Source: Streptomyces viridiviolaceus
GTDB lineage: Bacteria > Actinomycetota > Actinomycetes > Streptomycetales > Streptomycetaceae
Length of the DNA: 64,000 bases
Reading direction: 5' to 3'
NCBI RefSeq assembly: GCF_014650995.1
Contig: NZ_BMWA01000007.1
Coordinates: 293,734-357,733, forward strand
Shown here piece by piece: positions 1-8,821 of the stretch (positions are counted from its first letter, which is position 1; each line of letters opens with the position of its first letter). The notes beneath the pieces are model-generated. The model saw only the letters and a program-made list of their open reading frames with translations. It was not told where the DNA came from and made no database searches. The translations under genes and the position numbers were made by a program.

Positions 1-675
1 GGCGTTCGTCACCGGTGTGGTGTCGATGAAGAACGGCGCCACCTCGCGCCGGTGCGCGGGCCGCTCGTTGTCCAGCGCCCACGGCTCGGTGGAGGTGCCC
101 ATCGTGAACGGGCCGCCGGGCACCAGGACCTCCGCCGGTCCCGTGAACGGCGGTCCGGGGTCCGGGTCCGGGGCGGTCAGGACCTGGGGGCCCTTGCGCA
201 GCTGATGGGTGATGAGCATCGTCTCGTCGTGCTGCTGTTCGTGCTGGGCGATCATGCCGAAGGCGAAGCCCGCCTCCGTCAGCCGCGTCCCGTGCAGCGC
301 GGTGTTCTCCAGCACGTCCAGGGCCCGGCCGCGCACCTCGGCCGCGTACCGGCGGGCCTCGTCGGGCGGCAGCAGCGGCAGGCGGGGGCGTTCGGAGCGC
401 GGGTGCTCGAAGGCGTCGTACAGGCTGTCGATCTCGGGCCGTATCGCCTCCTGCCCGGCGACGGCCCGCAGCAGCCACTGCTCCTCCTGGTTGCCGATGT
501 GCGCCAGGTCCCACACCAGCGGGGACATCAGCGGCGAGTGCTGGGCGGTGAGATCGGGTTCCTCCACGCAGTCGGTCAGCAGCGTGGTGCGGTCGCGGGC
601 GGTGACGAGCGTGGTCAGGGCCCGCTCACGCAGGGTCTCGGGGTCGACGAGGTGATCGGTGGCGGGGTCGGTCAT
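1..675 (-). CDS. egtB: Ergothioneine biosynthesis protein EgtB (partial, C-terminus outside window)
   Basis: Non-haem iron sulfoxide synthase that joins hercynine to gamma-glutamylcysteine (or cysteine) with O2 in ergothioneine synthesis. The 225 visible residues begin with a DinB-like helical domain. His59 (in WDLAHIGN) and His145/His149 (in HEQQHDET) match the three-His iron site of EgtB. Near residue 190 the formylglycine-generating-enzyme-like domain begins (VPGGPFTMG), and the protein runs off the left edge. The ATG overlaps the egtA stop (ATGA), so the two genes are translationally coupled. Family assignment is firm; the missing C-terminal part cannot be judged. Confidence 0.93.
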   Translation of the reverse strand, partial: MTDPATDHLVDPETLRERALTTLVTARDRTTLLTDCVEEPDLTAQHSPLMSPLVWDLAHIGNQEEQWLLRAVAGQEAIRPEIDSLYDAFEHPRSERPRLPLLPPDEARRYAAEVRGRALDVLENTALHGTRLTEAGFAFGMIAQHEQQHDETMLITHQLRKGPQVLTAPDPDPGPPFTGPAEVLVPGGPFTMGTSTEPWALDNERPAHRREVAPFFIDTTPVTNA

Positions 676-1973
676 GGGCGGATGTCCCTCCCGTGCGGGC
701 CACGGCTCGCGCCGTCCGGCCGGTCCAGCAGATCGTCGGCGGGGCAGCGGCCCTGGACGACGTAGCGGTCCAGGTACGCCGAGACGGCGGTCGTCACCCC
801 GGCGGTGGCGCCGAGCCGGGGCAGGGCGTCGAGCGCCGCGGTGAAGCACGTGACGGCCGCCTCGCGCAGCTCGGTGTCGGCGAGCCCGTGCCGGGCGGCG
901 TCCCGCCACAGGGGGTTGTGCGGGGCGGGAAGGCCGAGGGTGCGCTCGGCGAGCGGCTTCACGGCCCGGTAGGCGGTCTCGGCGGCCTCCGGGTCGTCGA
1001 ACAGCGCCGCCGTCACGGCGAGCGGCACGATCCAGCCGTCGTCACCGGGCTGCGCGTCGATCATGCGCAGCTCCAGGTGACCGCGCGGTCTGACCGGCGG
1101 GAACAGCGTGGTGAGGTGGTAGTCGAGATCCTCCCAGGTCGGCGGCCTCGGCGCCCGCGACCTGGTCCACTCCCGGAAGGTCAGCCCCTCGGGCACGGCC
1201 CAGGGCCCGCCGTCGCGCCGCACGCACATCACCTGGGCATCCAGGACGTGCCGCGCCCAGGTGCCGCGCGGGTCGCTGTCCAGCGGGGGGCCACCCGCGC
1301 GTCCGGGGCCGATCTGCGTCCAACGCAGCTGGCGGGTGGACAGCCAGCCGGTGGGCCGGCCACCGGCCAGCGGGGAGTTGGCGAAGGCGGCCACCAGCAC
1401 CGGGCCGACTTGGTGGGCCAGCCACCAGCGCCGCACATGGCCGAGGGGGCCGGGCTCCTCGTGCCCGGCGTCCAGGCAGACCTGCACGGAGGCCGAGGTG
1501 CACATCATGGCGCGGCCCGCCGGGCCGGTGCGGTCGAGGCATGCCTCCATCGCGTCGTAGCGCGGCTGGCGCAGGAAGCGGCGGGGGGAGTGCCAGGGGT
1601 CGTGGCCGAGGCCGACGAGGGTCAGCCCCTGCTCGCGCAGGACCGCGCGAACGGCGTCGAGGTCGGCGGAGACGGTTCCGACGCACTCCATCAGCGAGGT
1701 CGCCGGCGGTGAGCTGAGTTCCAGCTGACCGCCGGGCTCGACGGTGAGCGCCGACGAGAGGGGAACGGTGCGCAGGGCGGCGTAGGCCGCGTCGAGTCGT
1801 CGGGTGGTCACGGGGAGCCGCGGGGAGCGCAGCTCGTGGACGAGCCATTCCACTTCGACGCCGAGGCGCCGGGGTGGGCCGGTCTTGAAGCAGATGCCGC
1901 GGACCAGGGCCTCGACCTCGGCTTCGGTGACCGCGGTGCGTGGCCGGGTACAGCCACTTACCGAATCGGACAT
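672..1973 (-). CDS. egtA: Ergothioneine biosynthesis glutamate-cysteine ligase EgtA
   Basis: ATP-dependent ligase making gamma-glutamylcysteine, the sulfur donor used by EgtB. The 433-residue protein has the GCS2-type fold, with LGVEVEWLVHEL near residue 45, a conserved stretch around LVGLGHDPW and a C-terminal HLELRMIDAQP. The ATG at 1973 was chosen because AGGAGG lies 8 nt upstream. An in-frame extension to 2186 would have no such site and runs through non-coding-looking sequence. It overlaps egtB by 4 nt, so an egtAB(CDE) operon continues to the left. Cytoplasmic. Confidence 0.92.
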   Translation of the reverse strand: MSDSVSGCTRPRTAVTEAEVEALVRGICFKTGPPRRLGVEVEWLVHELRSPRLPVTTRRLDAAYAALRTVPLSSALTVEPGGQLELSSPPATSLMECVGTVSADLDAVRAVLREQGLTLVGLGHDPWHSPRRFLRQPRYDAMEACLDRTGPAGRAMMCTSASVQVCLDAGHEEPGPLGHVRRWWLAHQVGPVLVAAFANSPLAGGRPTGWLSTRQLRWTQIGPGRAGGPPLDSDPRGTWARHVLDAQVMCVRRDGGPWAVPEGLTFREWTRSRAPRPPTWEDLDYHLTTLFPPVRPRGHLELRMIDAQPGDDGWIVPLAVTAALFDDPEAAETAYRAVKPLAERTLGLPAPHNPLWRDAARHGLADTELREAAVTCFTAALDALPRLGATAGVTTAVSAYLDRYVVQGRCPADDLLDRPDGASRGPHGRDIRP

Positions 1974-2202
1974 GTCGGGATCCTCCTGAGATTCCACCAT
2001 GCCGCCGGCCCGCTCGTTGGGGGGCCGGCTCGGCACACTCGTCCCACCCAAGTCCCTCGTGCCGCTCCGCACAAGGGTGCATACCTGGGCGTTCCGGCCC
2101 CGCAATCTCCATGTCCCAAGGGTTCCCGGGGCCTTTCCCGGGCGTTTCCGGGACCGGGAAACTCCGTTGCGCGGCATCACCAGCATCGCTCAGGATCTCT
2201 GT

Positions 2203-2265
2203 ATGAGCACGACGGGGGAGGCCGCGCGGCGCGCGGTCGTGGCGCGCACGGGGGTGGCGCCATGA
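2203..2265 (+). CDS. Possible 20-codon upstream ORF coupled to the PARG gene
   Basis: Short ORF (MSTTGEAARRAVVARTGVAP) with an AGGA-like ribosome site about 7 nt before its ATG. Its stop overlaps the next gene's start as ATGA. This layout would allow translational coupling. No homology is recognised, and chance is a real alternative. Confidence 0.25.
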   Translation: MSTTGEAARRAVVARTGVAP

Positions 2266-3086
2266 GCGCGCGCCTGCGCGGAATCGCACAGCAGACCGAG
2301 CAGATCGTGACGGCGGGCGCCTACCGCACGCCCGGCGGGTGCGAGGTGTCGATCGCCGCGGCGGTCGAGGCCGCACGCGAGGGCACCCGGATGCGGGGAC
2401 CCGGGCCCGTCGAGGTGCCGCCGTTCGCCCCGGCGCGGACGGTCCTCGAGGTCACGGGCGAGAGCAGCCTGGAGGCCGCCCGCCGACTCGGCGGCCGGGT
2501 CGCCGTGCTGAACTTCGCCTCCGCCCGCAACCCCGGCGGCGGCTACCTCAACGGCGCCCAGGCCCAGGAGGAGGCCCTGTGCCGGGCCTCCGCCCTGTAC
2601 ACGTGCCTGCTGCGGGCCCGCGAGTTCTACGACCACCACCGAGCCCACCGCGACCCGTTCTACACGGACCGCGTCATCCACTCGCCCGCCGTGCCCGTCT
2701 TCCGCGACGACCGGGGCCGTCTGCTGGAGGAGCCGTACACCGCCGGCTTCCTCACGGCCGCCGCGCCGAACGCGGGCGTGGTGCTGCGCACGGCTCCGGA
2801 CCGCGCCCCCGAACTGCCCGACGCGCTCGCCGCGCGCGCCGAGCGGGTGCTGGAGACGGCCGCGGCCCACGGCTACCGGCGACTGGTGCTCGGCGCCTGG
2901 GGCTGCGGGGTGTTCCGCAACGACCCCGCCCAGGTCGCGGGCGCGTTCCGGGTACTGCTCGGGCCGGGCGGCCGGTTCGCGACGGCCTTCGAGCAGGTGG
3001 CGTTCGGCATTCTGGACCGTACGCCGGGCAGTACGGTCCGGGCGGCGTTCGCGCGGGTGTTCGAGGTGGGTCAGCTCCAGCCGTAA
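2262..3086 (+). CDS. TIGR02452 family protein, microbial poly(ADP-ribose) glycohydrolase-like
   Basis: Macrodomain-like hydrolase of the bacterial PARG type, expected to remove ADP-ribose chains from proteins or nucleic acid. The 274-residue protein carries the PARG signature GGG-x7-QEE (GGGYLNGAQAQEE, near residues 91-103), preceded by LNFASARNPGG, and a downstream GAWGCGVFRND typical of the family. The ATG at 2262 follows a G-rich ribosome site. Transcription diverges from egtA. The 3' end overlaps the convergent pemK-like gene by 16 nt. The true substrate in Streptomyces is not known from sequence. Confidence 0.85.
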   Translation: MSARLRGIAQQTEQIVTAGAYRTPGGCEVSIAAAVEAAREGTRMRGPGPVEVPPFAPARTVLEVTGESSLEAARRLGGRVAVLNFASARNPGGGYLNGAQAQEEALCRASALYTCLLRAREFYDHHRAHRDPFYTDRVIHSPAVPVFRDDRGRLLEEPYTAGFLTAAAPNAGVVLRTAPDRAPELPDALAARAERVLETAAAHGYRRLVLGAWGCGVFRNDPAQVAGAFRVLLGPGGRFATAFEQVAFGILDRTPGSTVRAAFARVFEVGQLQP

Positions 3087-3517
3087 CGCTCCCGCAGCCG
3101 TTGCCGTACGAGGTTGAACCGCATCCGGTCCAGGGCGCACGCCTCCCGGCGCATGCCGGCCTCGTGCAGCCGCAGCACCCGGTCCACGTCCACCCACGAG
3201 TCGCGCCCCGACCGGTCCCACGGCCCGCTCCCGATCGGCACCCACTCCCGGTCCCCGTCATGCCGCTTGCTGGACAACTGCACGGCGAGCAGCGTGCCGG
3301 CCGCCTCACGGGCGACGACGAGCACCGGGCGGTCCTTGCCCCGCCCGTCGTTCTCCTCGTAGGGCACCCAGGTCCACACGATCTCGCCCGGGTCGGGATC
3401 GCCGTCGTGCGCGGGGGAGTACTCGGTGCGCACCCGGCCCACGTCTCGCGGGTCGGCCTCCACGGTGGCGGAGGGGCCGTGACGGCCGGGGGCGTTCTCA
3501 TCGGTAAACGCGGTCAC
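3071..3517 (-). CDS. PemK/MazF-family toxin-like protein, no antitoxin beside it
   Basis: Type II toxin-like protein of 148 residues. After a ~45-residue acidic, disordered leader it shows the PemK/MazF core start GEIVWTWVPYEE followed by KDRPVLVVAR, and a C-terminal helix (LRLHEAGMRREACALDRMR). Family members are mRNA interferases, but single-gene Streptomyces versions with an extended N-terminus may have another role. The GTG at 3517 is the only start close to the family domain. No small antitoxin ORF precedes it; the upstream DNA is the tandem-repeat region. It overlaps the end of the PARG-like gene tail to tail. Confidence 0.75.
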   Translation of the reverse strand: MTAFTDENAPGRHGPSATVEADPRDVGRVRTEYSPAHDGDPDPGEIVWTWVPYEENDGRGKDRPVLVVAREAAGTLLAVQLSSKRHDGDREWVPIGSGPWDRSGRDSWVDVDRVLRLHEAGMRREACALDRMRFNLVRQRLRERYGWS

Positions 3518-3700
3518 GGCCGTACCGTACGGGACGCGACCGAGGCGGCCGTGCCCGGATCGGGGTCGTCGGCCGGGAGCCGACGTGGACACCCGCCGCC
3601 CGGCCTGCCCGCGCGCCGGGCCGAGTACGGGGCCGACCGCCACCGGTTTCCGTGCCGGGGGCCGGGGTTGCCGGGTCGCGTCCGACCGGACGTGCGCCGC

Positions 3701-4170
3701 TGCGCCGCGCTCGTCGACGGGGTTGCGTGTCTGCGCTTGGTGAGGCGGCCCGCGGGGTGGCGTCCGTGTCGGCGTGGTGGGTCTCTCGAGCGGGCCCACC
3801 ACCGGGTCGGTCTGGTGCCGGGGCTGGCGGGCATGTCCGGCCAGTTGTCCGCTGCTGCGCCGTGCTCGTCGAGGAGGCCCGCGTGTCTGGGTCTGGTGAG
3901 GCGGGGCGCGGGGTGGCGTCCGTGTCGGCGCGGTGGGTCTCCCGGCCGGGCCTACCTCCGGGCGGGCTGCCGTGCCGGGGGCTGGGGGTGGCGGGGCGTG
4001 TCCGGCCAGTCGTCGGCTTTTGCGCCGCGCCCGTCGAGGAGGTCCGCGTGTCTGGGTCTGGTGAGGCGGGGCGCGGGGTGGTGGGTTTCTCGAGCGGGCC
4101 CGCCACCGGGTCGGTTTTCGGCGCTCCTGGTCTGGGGGCCGGCGGACATGGAGTTGTGGCGTCGGCGGGT
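3701..4170. repeat. Three imperfect tandem direct repeats, 155-165 bp period
   Basis: Units begin at about 3701, 3856 and 4021 with TGCGCCG(C/T)GC(T/C)CGTCGA. Each continues through a shared GGTGAGGCGG(G/C) segment and a GGTGGGT(C/T)TC segment. One spacing is 155 bp and not a multiple of three, so the repeats shift reading frame; no single protein repeat explains them, and the long frames across them are shadows. They fill the 668-bp gap (3518-4185) between the pemK-like gene and the amidase gene. No function is evident. Confidence 0.7.
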
Positions 4171-4185
4171 CCGTCGTCGGCGCGG

Positions 4186-5640
4186 TCAGGCGCCGTCGGA
4201 CGGGGCGGGGCTGCGGTGCGGGGTGTTCGGCCGGCGCGGCGGCCACGCCTCGTGCCAGCGGAGTTCTGCCTCCATCTGGGCGGCCAGCCCGATCAGCAGC
4301 GGCTCGCTGCCCGCCGGCCCCAGCAACTGGGCCCCGACGGGCAGTCCGCCGGTCACGAAGCCGGCCGGGACGTTGACGCCGGGCCAGCCCAGCACGTTCC
4401 ACGGCCAGGCGTAGGGACAGGCGGCGATCATCGCCCGGTCGGTGGCCAGACCGCTCAGCTCCAGCATCGCGCCGATGCGCGGCGGGGGAGCGGCGGTGGT
4501 CGGCGCGAGGATCACGTCGTACGTCGTGAAGAACGCGCCGATACGACGGTGCAGCGCGGCCTCGGCCCGGCGTGCCGCCCGCAGCGGTGCCCCGGCGAGC
4601 AGCCGGCCCAGCCGGGCCGCCTCCCGGGTACGCCGGTCGAGCAGTTGGGGGAACGGCGCCTCGCGGACCTGCTCGGCGACACCGGCCGCCGCCCGCGGGA
4701 CGAAGGCCAGCCCGATCTGCCCGTAGGGCGGATCGGCCTCCTCCACATCGTGCCCCAGCGTGGCGACGCGGTCGGCGAGTTCGACGACCCGGGCGCGCAC
4801 CTCCGGTGACAGCCGGGCGGGCAGGGCGGTGAACGGCGGCTTCAGGGAGAGCGCCACGCGCAGCCGGCCCGGGTCCCGGCCCGCCGCGGCCAGCGCCTCG
4901 ACGGCCGGCGGCCGGTGCGGGTCCCGCGCGTGATTGCCGGCCGCCGCGTCCAGCAGCAGTGCCGCGTCGGCGACCGTCCGGGCCAGGGTGCCGTTGACCG
5001 TGATGCCGTTGAAGGACTCGGCTCGCGGCCAGGTGGATATGCGGCCCCGCTGCGGCTTGATGCCGATCAGGTGCGTCCAGGCGGCCGGGATCCGCACCGA
5101 CCCGGCACCGTCCGAGCCGAGCGCGGCGGGCACGAGACCGGCCGCGACGGCGGCGGCGGACCCGCCGGAGGAGCCGCCCGGCGTGTGCTCGGGGTTCCAC
5201 GGATTGCGCGTCGCCCCGAACGCGGGTCCTTCGGTGAACGGCCACTGCCCGAACTCGCAGGTGTTGGTCTTGCCGACGATCACGGCCCCGGCCGCGCGCA
5301 GCCGCCGTACCGCCTCCCCGTCCTCGGCGACCGGCGGGTGCTCCCCGGCACAGCCGAAGGCGGTCGGCTCGCCGGCCACGTCCATGTCGTCCTTCACCGC
5401 CACGGGCACCCCGAGCAGCGGCTTCCGTACGCCCGCGGCCAGTTCGAGGTCCGCGGCCCCGGCCTCGGCGAGCGCGGCCTCGGCCCGCACGATCCGGAAG
5501 GCGTTGAGCGAGGACCCCGTCGCCCCCTGCGTCGCCTCGATCCGTGCCAGGGCCTCCTCCACCAGCGCCCGGGACGTCACCTCACCGGCGGCCAGCGCAC
5601 GGGCGGACTCCGCCAGACCTGCGACACGGTCGAACGACAT
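4186..5640 (-). CDS. Amidase signature family hydrolase
   Basis: Amide hydrolase of 484 residues. The Ser-cisSer-Lys machinery is visible: Lys83 (VPVAVKDD), Ser158 in the Gly/Ser-rich GGSSGGSAAA stretch, and Ser181 in SDGAGSVRIPA. Length fits the family. The ATG at 5640 is followed by a normal amidase N-terminus (VAGLAESARALAAGEVTSRALVE). Physiological substrate is unknown; such enzymes include indoleacetamide, aliphatic amide and aryl-acylamide hydrolases. It is a single gene followed by the repeat region. Confidence 0.9.
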   Translation of the reverse strand: MSFDRVAGLAESARALAAGEVTSRALVEEALARIEATQGATGSSLNAFRIVRAEAALAEAGAADLELAAGVRKPLLGVPVAVKDDMDVAGEPTAFGCAGEHPPVAEDGEAVRRLRAAGAVIVGKTNTCEFGQWPFTEGPAFGATRNPWNPEHTPGGSSGGSAAAVAAGLVPAALGSDGAGSVRIPAAWTHLIGIKPQRGRISTWPRAESFNGITVNGTLARTVADAALLLDAAAGNHARDPHRPPAVEALAAAGRDPGRLRVALSLKPPFTALPARLSPEVRARVVELADRVATLGHDVEEADPPYGQIGLAFVPRAAAGVAEQVREAPFPQLLDRRTREAARLGRLLAGAPLRAARRAEAALHRRIGAFFTTYDVILAPTTAAPPPRIGAMLELSGLATDRAMIAACPYAWPWNVLGWPGVNVPAGFVTGGLPVGAQLLGPAGSEPLLIGLAAQMEAELRWHEAWPPRRPNTPHRSPAPSDGA

Positions 5641-5722
5641 GCGGGCACCTCCGTCGAGCGCGATGTCTACCGCACAGTAACCCCGAGAGGGCGGCGGTGG
5701 AACCGGCGACGGGAAGCGGCAG

Positions 5723-6580
5723 TCACCAACCGCGAGCAGCGGTGCGGAGACAGTCACGGACGCGGACGACGTCGGGGTTGGTCTCGGCGCCCGGCCGCTG
5801 GGTGAGGAAGAGCGTGTTGAGCGGCGGCTCCTCGGGCTCCCACAGCAGGACGAGACGCCCGGAGCCGAGGTGCTCCTCGCACAGCGAGCGGGGCAGCACG
5901 CTGTAACCGGCGCCCGAGGCGACCGCCGCCAGCACGGCGTACAGGTTCGGCACGGTGACCGCGGCGCGCGCGGTGAGCTGCTTGCCGAAGACCGTGCGCC
6001 AGTAGCGGCGCACGATCGGCAGATCCTCCGCGTAGGTGACCAGCGGGACGTCCCGCAGCGTGGCGCAGGGATCGTCGGCCTCGGGGTGTTCGGCGACCTT
6101 CCGGGCCCAGGCGGGGGCGGCGACGAGCGCGTACTCCTCGTCGGCCAGCGGTACCGAGGCCAGCGCCCGGCCCCGGGGCCGCCGGGTGGCGATGACCAGA
6201 TCGTGCCGGCCGGCCCGCATCTCCCCCAGCAGGGGCTCGGTCAGTCCCTGGGCGACGCGCAGCTGGACCCCGTCCGCGACGAGCGGGGCGAGCGCCGGCA
6301 GCACCCGGACGCACAGCAGCTCCGAGGGGCCGGCCAGATGCACCGGGGAGACGTGCCCGGCCAGGGCGCCACCGCGGCCCTCCAGGGCGGCGAGCGCATC
6401 CAGCGGGCCGGCGATCTCGGCCGCCCAGTTCGTGGGCGAGCGGGGTCGGCTCCACGCCCCGCGGCAGCCGGGTGAACAGCGCCCGGCCCGTCTGCTGCTC
6501 CAGCGCGCGGGTCCGCGCAGCCTGCGGCGAGGTGGCAGGCTGATCCCCGGTCACCCACCGTACGAGCGCAGAAAGCTGAC
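5723..6580 (-). pseudogene. LysR-family regulator, 5'-truncated and frameshifted
   Basis: The C-terminal frame (5723-6343, LAGPSELLCVRVLPALAPLV to a TGA) is a normal LysR effector domain. The preceding frame holds ARTRALEQQTGRALFTRLPR..TPLAHEL, the end of a LysR DNA-binding domain. The two join correctly if one base is removed from the C-run near 6424-6426, giving HELAAEIAGPLDAL. Upstream, only half of the recognition helix remains and about 30-35 residues of the winged helix are missing; the divergent dehydrogenase starts at 6584. Either a decayed gene, or a sequencing indel on top of a true 5' deletion. Confidence 0.7.
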
Positions 6581-6583
6581 GTC

Positions 6584-7474
6584 ATGACCGACAAGCTCAC
6601 CGTGAGCGTCCTGGGCACCGGCATCATGGGTGCCGCGATGGCCCGCAACCTCGCCCGCGCCGGACACACCGTCCGCGCCTGGAACCGCAGCCGGGACAAG
6701 GCCGAGCCGCTCGCCACCGACGGCGCGCACATCGCCGACACCCCTCAGGACGCGGTGCGGGGCGCCGACGTCGTCCTCACCATGCTGTACGACGGCCCGG
6801 CCGCCCTCGACGTCATGCGGCAGGCCGCCCCCGGCCTGCGCCCCGGCGCCTCCTGGGTGCAGTCGACCACCGCGGGCATCGACGCCGTCGGTGAGCTGGC
6901 CGCCTTCGCCCGCGAACACGACCTCGTCTTCTTCGACGCCCCCGTGCTCGGCACCCGCCAGCCCGCCGAGGCAGGTCAGCTCCTCGTCCTGGCCGCCGGT
7001 CCGGCGGACGCGCGCAACGCGGTGACGCCCGTGTTCGACGCCGTCGGCTCCCGCACGGTGTGGACCGGCGAGGACGGCGCGGCCGGCACCGCCACCCGGT
7101 TGAAGCTGGTGGCCAACAGCTGGGTCATCGCCGCCACCAACGCCGTCGGTGAGGTCCTGGCCCTGTCCGAGGCACTGGGCGTGGACCCGGACGGCTTCTT
7201 CGACGCCATCGCCGGCGGTCCGCTCGACATGGGCTACCTGCGGGTCAAGGCGGACCTGATCCGCGACGGCCGACTGACCCCGCCCCAGTTCGCGGTCACC
7301 ACGGCCGCCAAGGACGCCCGGCTGATCGTCGAGGCCGGTGAACGGGGCGGCGTCCGCCTCGACGTCGCCGCCGCGGGCGCGGAGCGTCTGGCACGCGCCG
7401 CCGCGCAGGGGCACGGCGACGAGGACATGGCCGCGGCGTATTACGCCAGCTTCGACGGGCAGCCGTCCGACTGA
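6584..7474 (+). CDS. NAD(P)-dependent 3-hydroxyisobutyrate dehydrogenase-family oxidoreductase
   Basis: Beta-hydroxyacid dehydrogenase-type oxidoreductase, 296 residues. The N-terminal Rossmann motif GTGIMGAAMARNL (residues ~11-23), NRS for cofactor choice (suggesting NADP), the substrate-loop region STTAGIDAVGELA, and the helix with catalytic Lys (ATRLKLVANSWV, ~residue 170) are all present. It diverges from the LysR relic. Its substrate cannot be told from sequence; imine reductases and glyoxylate reductases share this fold. Confidence 0.88.
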   Translation: MTDKLTVSVLGTGIMGAAMARNLARAGHTVRAWNRSRDKAEPLATDGAHIADTPQDAVRGADVVLTMLYDGPAALDVMRQAAPGLRPGASWVQSTTAGIDAVGELAAFAREHDLVFFDAPVLGTRQPAEAGQLLVLAAGPADARNAVTPVFDAVGSRTVWTGEDGAAGTATRLKLVANSWVIAATNAVGEVLALSEALGVDPDGFFDAIAGGPLDMGYLRVKADLIRDGRLTPPQFAVTTAAKDARLIVEAGERGGVRLDVAAAGAERLARAAAQGHGDEDMAAAYYASFDGQPSD

Positions 7475-7526
7475 GAACCAGAACGCCGAACCAGCCTCGG
7501 CACCCACCGAGAACAGAGGAGTCCGC

Positions 7527-7952
7527 ATGTCCAAGCCGCCGCTGCCGACCGAGGCCGTCGGCCTGCTGCGCCGCCCCAACCCCTGTGTCATGGCCACCCT
7601 CCGCTCGGACGGGGCACCCGTGTCCACGCCCACCTGGTACCTGTGGGAGGACGACGGACGGGTCCTGATCAGCCTCGACGAGGGCCGCGTCCGCCTCAGG
7701 CACCTGCGCCGCGACCCGCGCGTCACCCTCACCGTCCTCGACGGCGACGACTGGTACACGCACGTGACCCTCATCGGCCGGGTCGTAAAGACCCGCGACG
7801 ACGAGGGCCTGGCCGACATCGACCGCCTCTCCACGCACTACGCGGGCAAGCCCTACCCGGACCGGGTCCGGGCCCGGGTCAGTGCCTGGATCGAGGTGGA
7901 GCGCTGGCACGGCTGGGGCGCGCTGAAGGACAGCGACCAGGCGTCCACCTGA
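7527..7952 (+). CDS. PPOX-class F420-dependent oxidoreductase
   Basis: Small split-barrel flavin/F420-binding protein of 141 residues. PCVMATLRSDGAPVSTPTWY near the N-terminus is the typical opening of PPOX-type F420 enzymes, followed by VLISLDEGRVRLRHLRRDPRVTLTV. The ATG at 7527 has an AGAGGAG ribosome site. It lies 52 bp after the dehydrogenase on the same strand and may share its transcript. Substrate unknown; F420 rather than FMN is inferred from the subfamily. Confidence 0.82.
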   Translation: MSKPPLPTEAVGLLRRPNPCVMATLRSDGAPVSTPTWYLWEDDGRVLISLDEGRVRLRHLRRDPRVTLTVLDGDDWYTHVTLIGRVVKTRDDEGLADIDRLSTHYAGKPYPDRVRARVSAWIEVERWHGWGALKDSDQAST

Positions 7953-7984
7953 GGAACTTCCCGAGCGAGCGGCGGGAGAGGCAC

Positions 7985-8001
7985 GGCACCGGCCCGGTGC
8001 C
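7985..8001. terminator. Hairpin between convergent genes
   Basis: Perfect inverted repeat GGCACCG-GCC-CGGTGCC in the 68-bp gap between the PPOX gene (+) and the LysE gene (-). It could terminate both transcripts. There is no clear T tract, as is common in Streptomyces. Confidence 0.55.
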
Positions 8002-8020
8002 GGGCCCGGCGCGGGCGCCG

Positions 8021-8659
8021 CTAGTCCTTGCGCCCCGTCGTGGCCACCGTGACGCCGAGGCCGATCATGGCCAGGCCGCCCGCACCGCCGACCGCGGACA
8101 GCCGCCGCGGGGAACTCGCGAACCAGTCGCGCGCCGTGGCCGCGACCAGCCCCCACACGCTGTCGCAGGCCACCGCGATGACGTTGAAGACCAGACCGAG
8201 CAGCAACATCTGCACGGCGACACCGCCCTGCTCCCGGTCGACGAACTGCGGCAGCACGGCGGCGAAGAAGACGATGGTCTTGGGGTTGGTCACCCCGACC
8301 GCGAACCCCTCCCAGAAGGTGCGCCGACCGCCGTGCCCCTCCGTGGCTCCGGCGAACGCGGCTCGCAGGCAGCGGCGTTCACGCCACGCCCTGATCCCGA
8401 GGTACACCAGATAGGCGGCCCCCGCCAGTTTCAGCACGGTGAAGACGAGGACCGAGCGTTCCACGACCGACCCGACCCCCAGGGCCACGGCGACGACGAG
8501 GACGTACGCGCCGAGCGTGTTCCCCACGACCGTGGTGAGCGCGGCGCGGCGCCCCTGCGCCAGCGCCCGGCCGACCACGAACAGCACGCTCGGGCCGGGA
8601 ATCACGATCAGCAGGAACGACAGCGCCGCGAAGGCGAGCAGACGGTCGGTGGACACCAT
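8021..8659 (-). CDS. LysE/RhtB-family amino-acid exporter
   Basis: Inner-membrane translocator of 212 residues with about six hydrophobic segments. The family signature PGPSVLFVVGRALAQGRRAA is near residues 22-41, and GVTNPKTIVFFAAVLPQF is at ~125-142. Members export amino acids or derivatives. The ATG at 8659 gives the usual length. Two in-frame upstream starts exist but add only a short polar leader. Substrate unknown. Confidence 0.88.
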   Translation of the reverse strand: MVSTDRLLAFAALSFLLIVIPGPSVLFVVGRALAQGRRAALTTVVGNTLGAYVLVVAVALGVGSVVERSVLVFTVLKLAGAAYLVYLGIRAWRERRCLRAAFAGATEGHGGRRTFWEGFAVGVTNPKTIVFFAAVLPQFVDREQGGVAVQMLLLGLVFNVIAVACDSVWGLVAATARDWFASSPRRLSAVGGAGGLAMIGLGVTVATTGRKD

Positions 8660-8821
8660 GGCGCCATGCAAGCACGGGACGGGCACGGCGGACAGGGGGC
8701 GGAAAAACGATCGACACGCACCGGGGGGCGCGCCTACCATCCACGGCGCGGCATCGCGTGCCGGTCACCGACCGGGTGAGGCATGGAGGCGCCGCGGAGA
8801 TGCCCGTGGAGGCATTGACCC

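Noticed and set aside
3701..4170. CRISPR array
   Set aside because: Repeat units are ~160 bp, imperfect and without short regular spacers.
3071..5245. 724-codon minus-strand frame joining PemK-like gene, repeats and amidase region
   Set aside because: Only its last 148 codons are the PemK-like domain; the rest is Pro/Arg/Thr shadow of the repeats and of the amidase in another frame.
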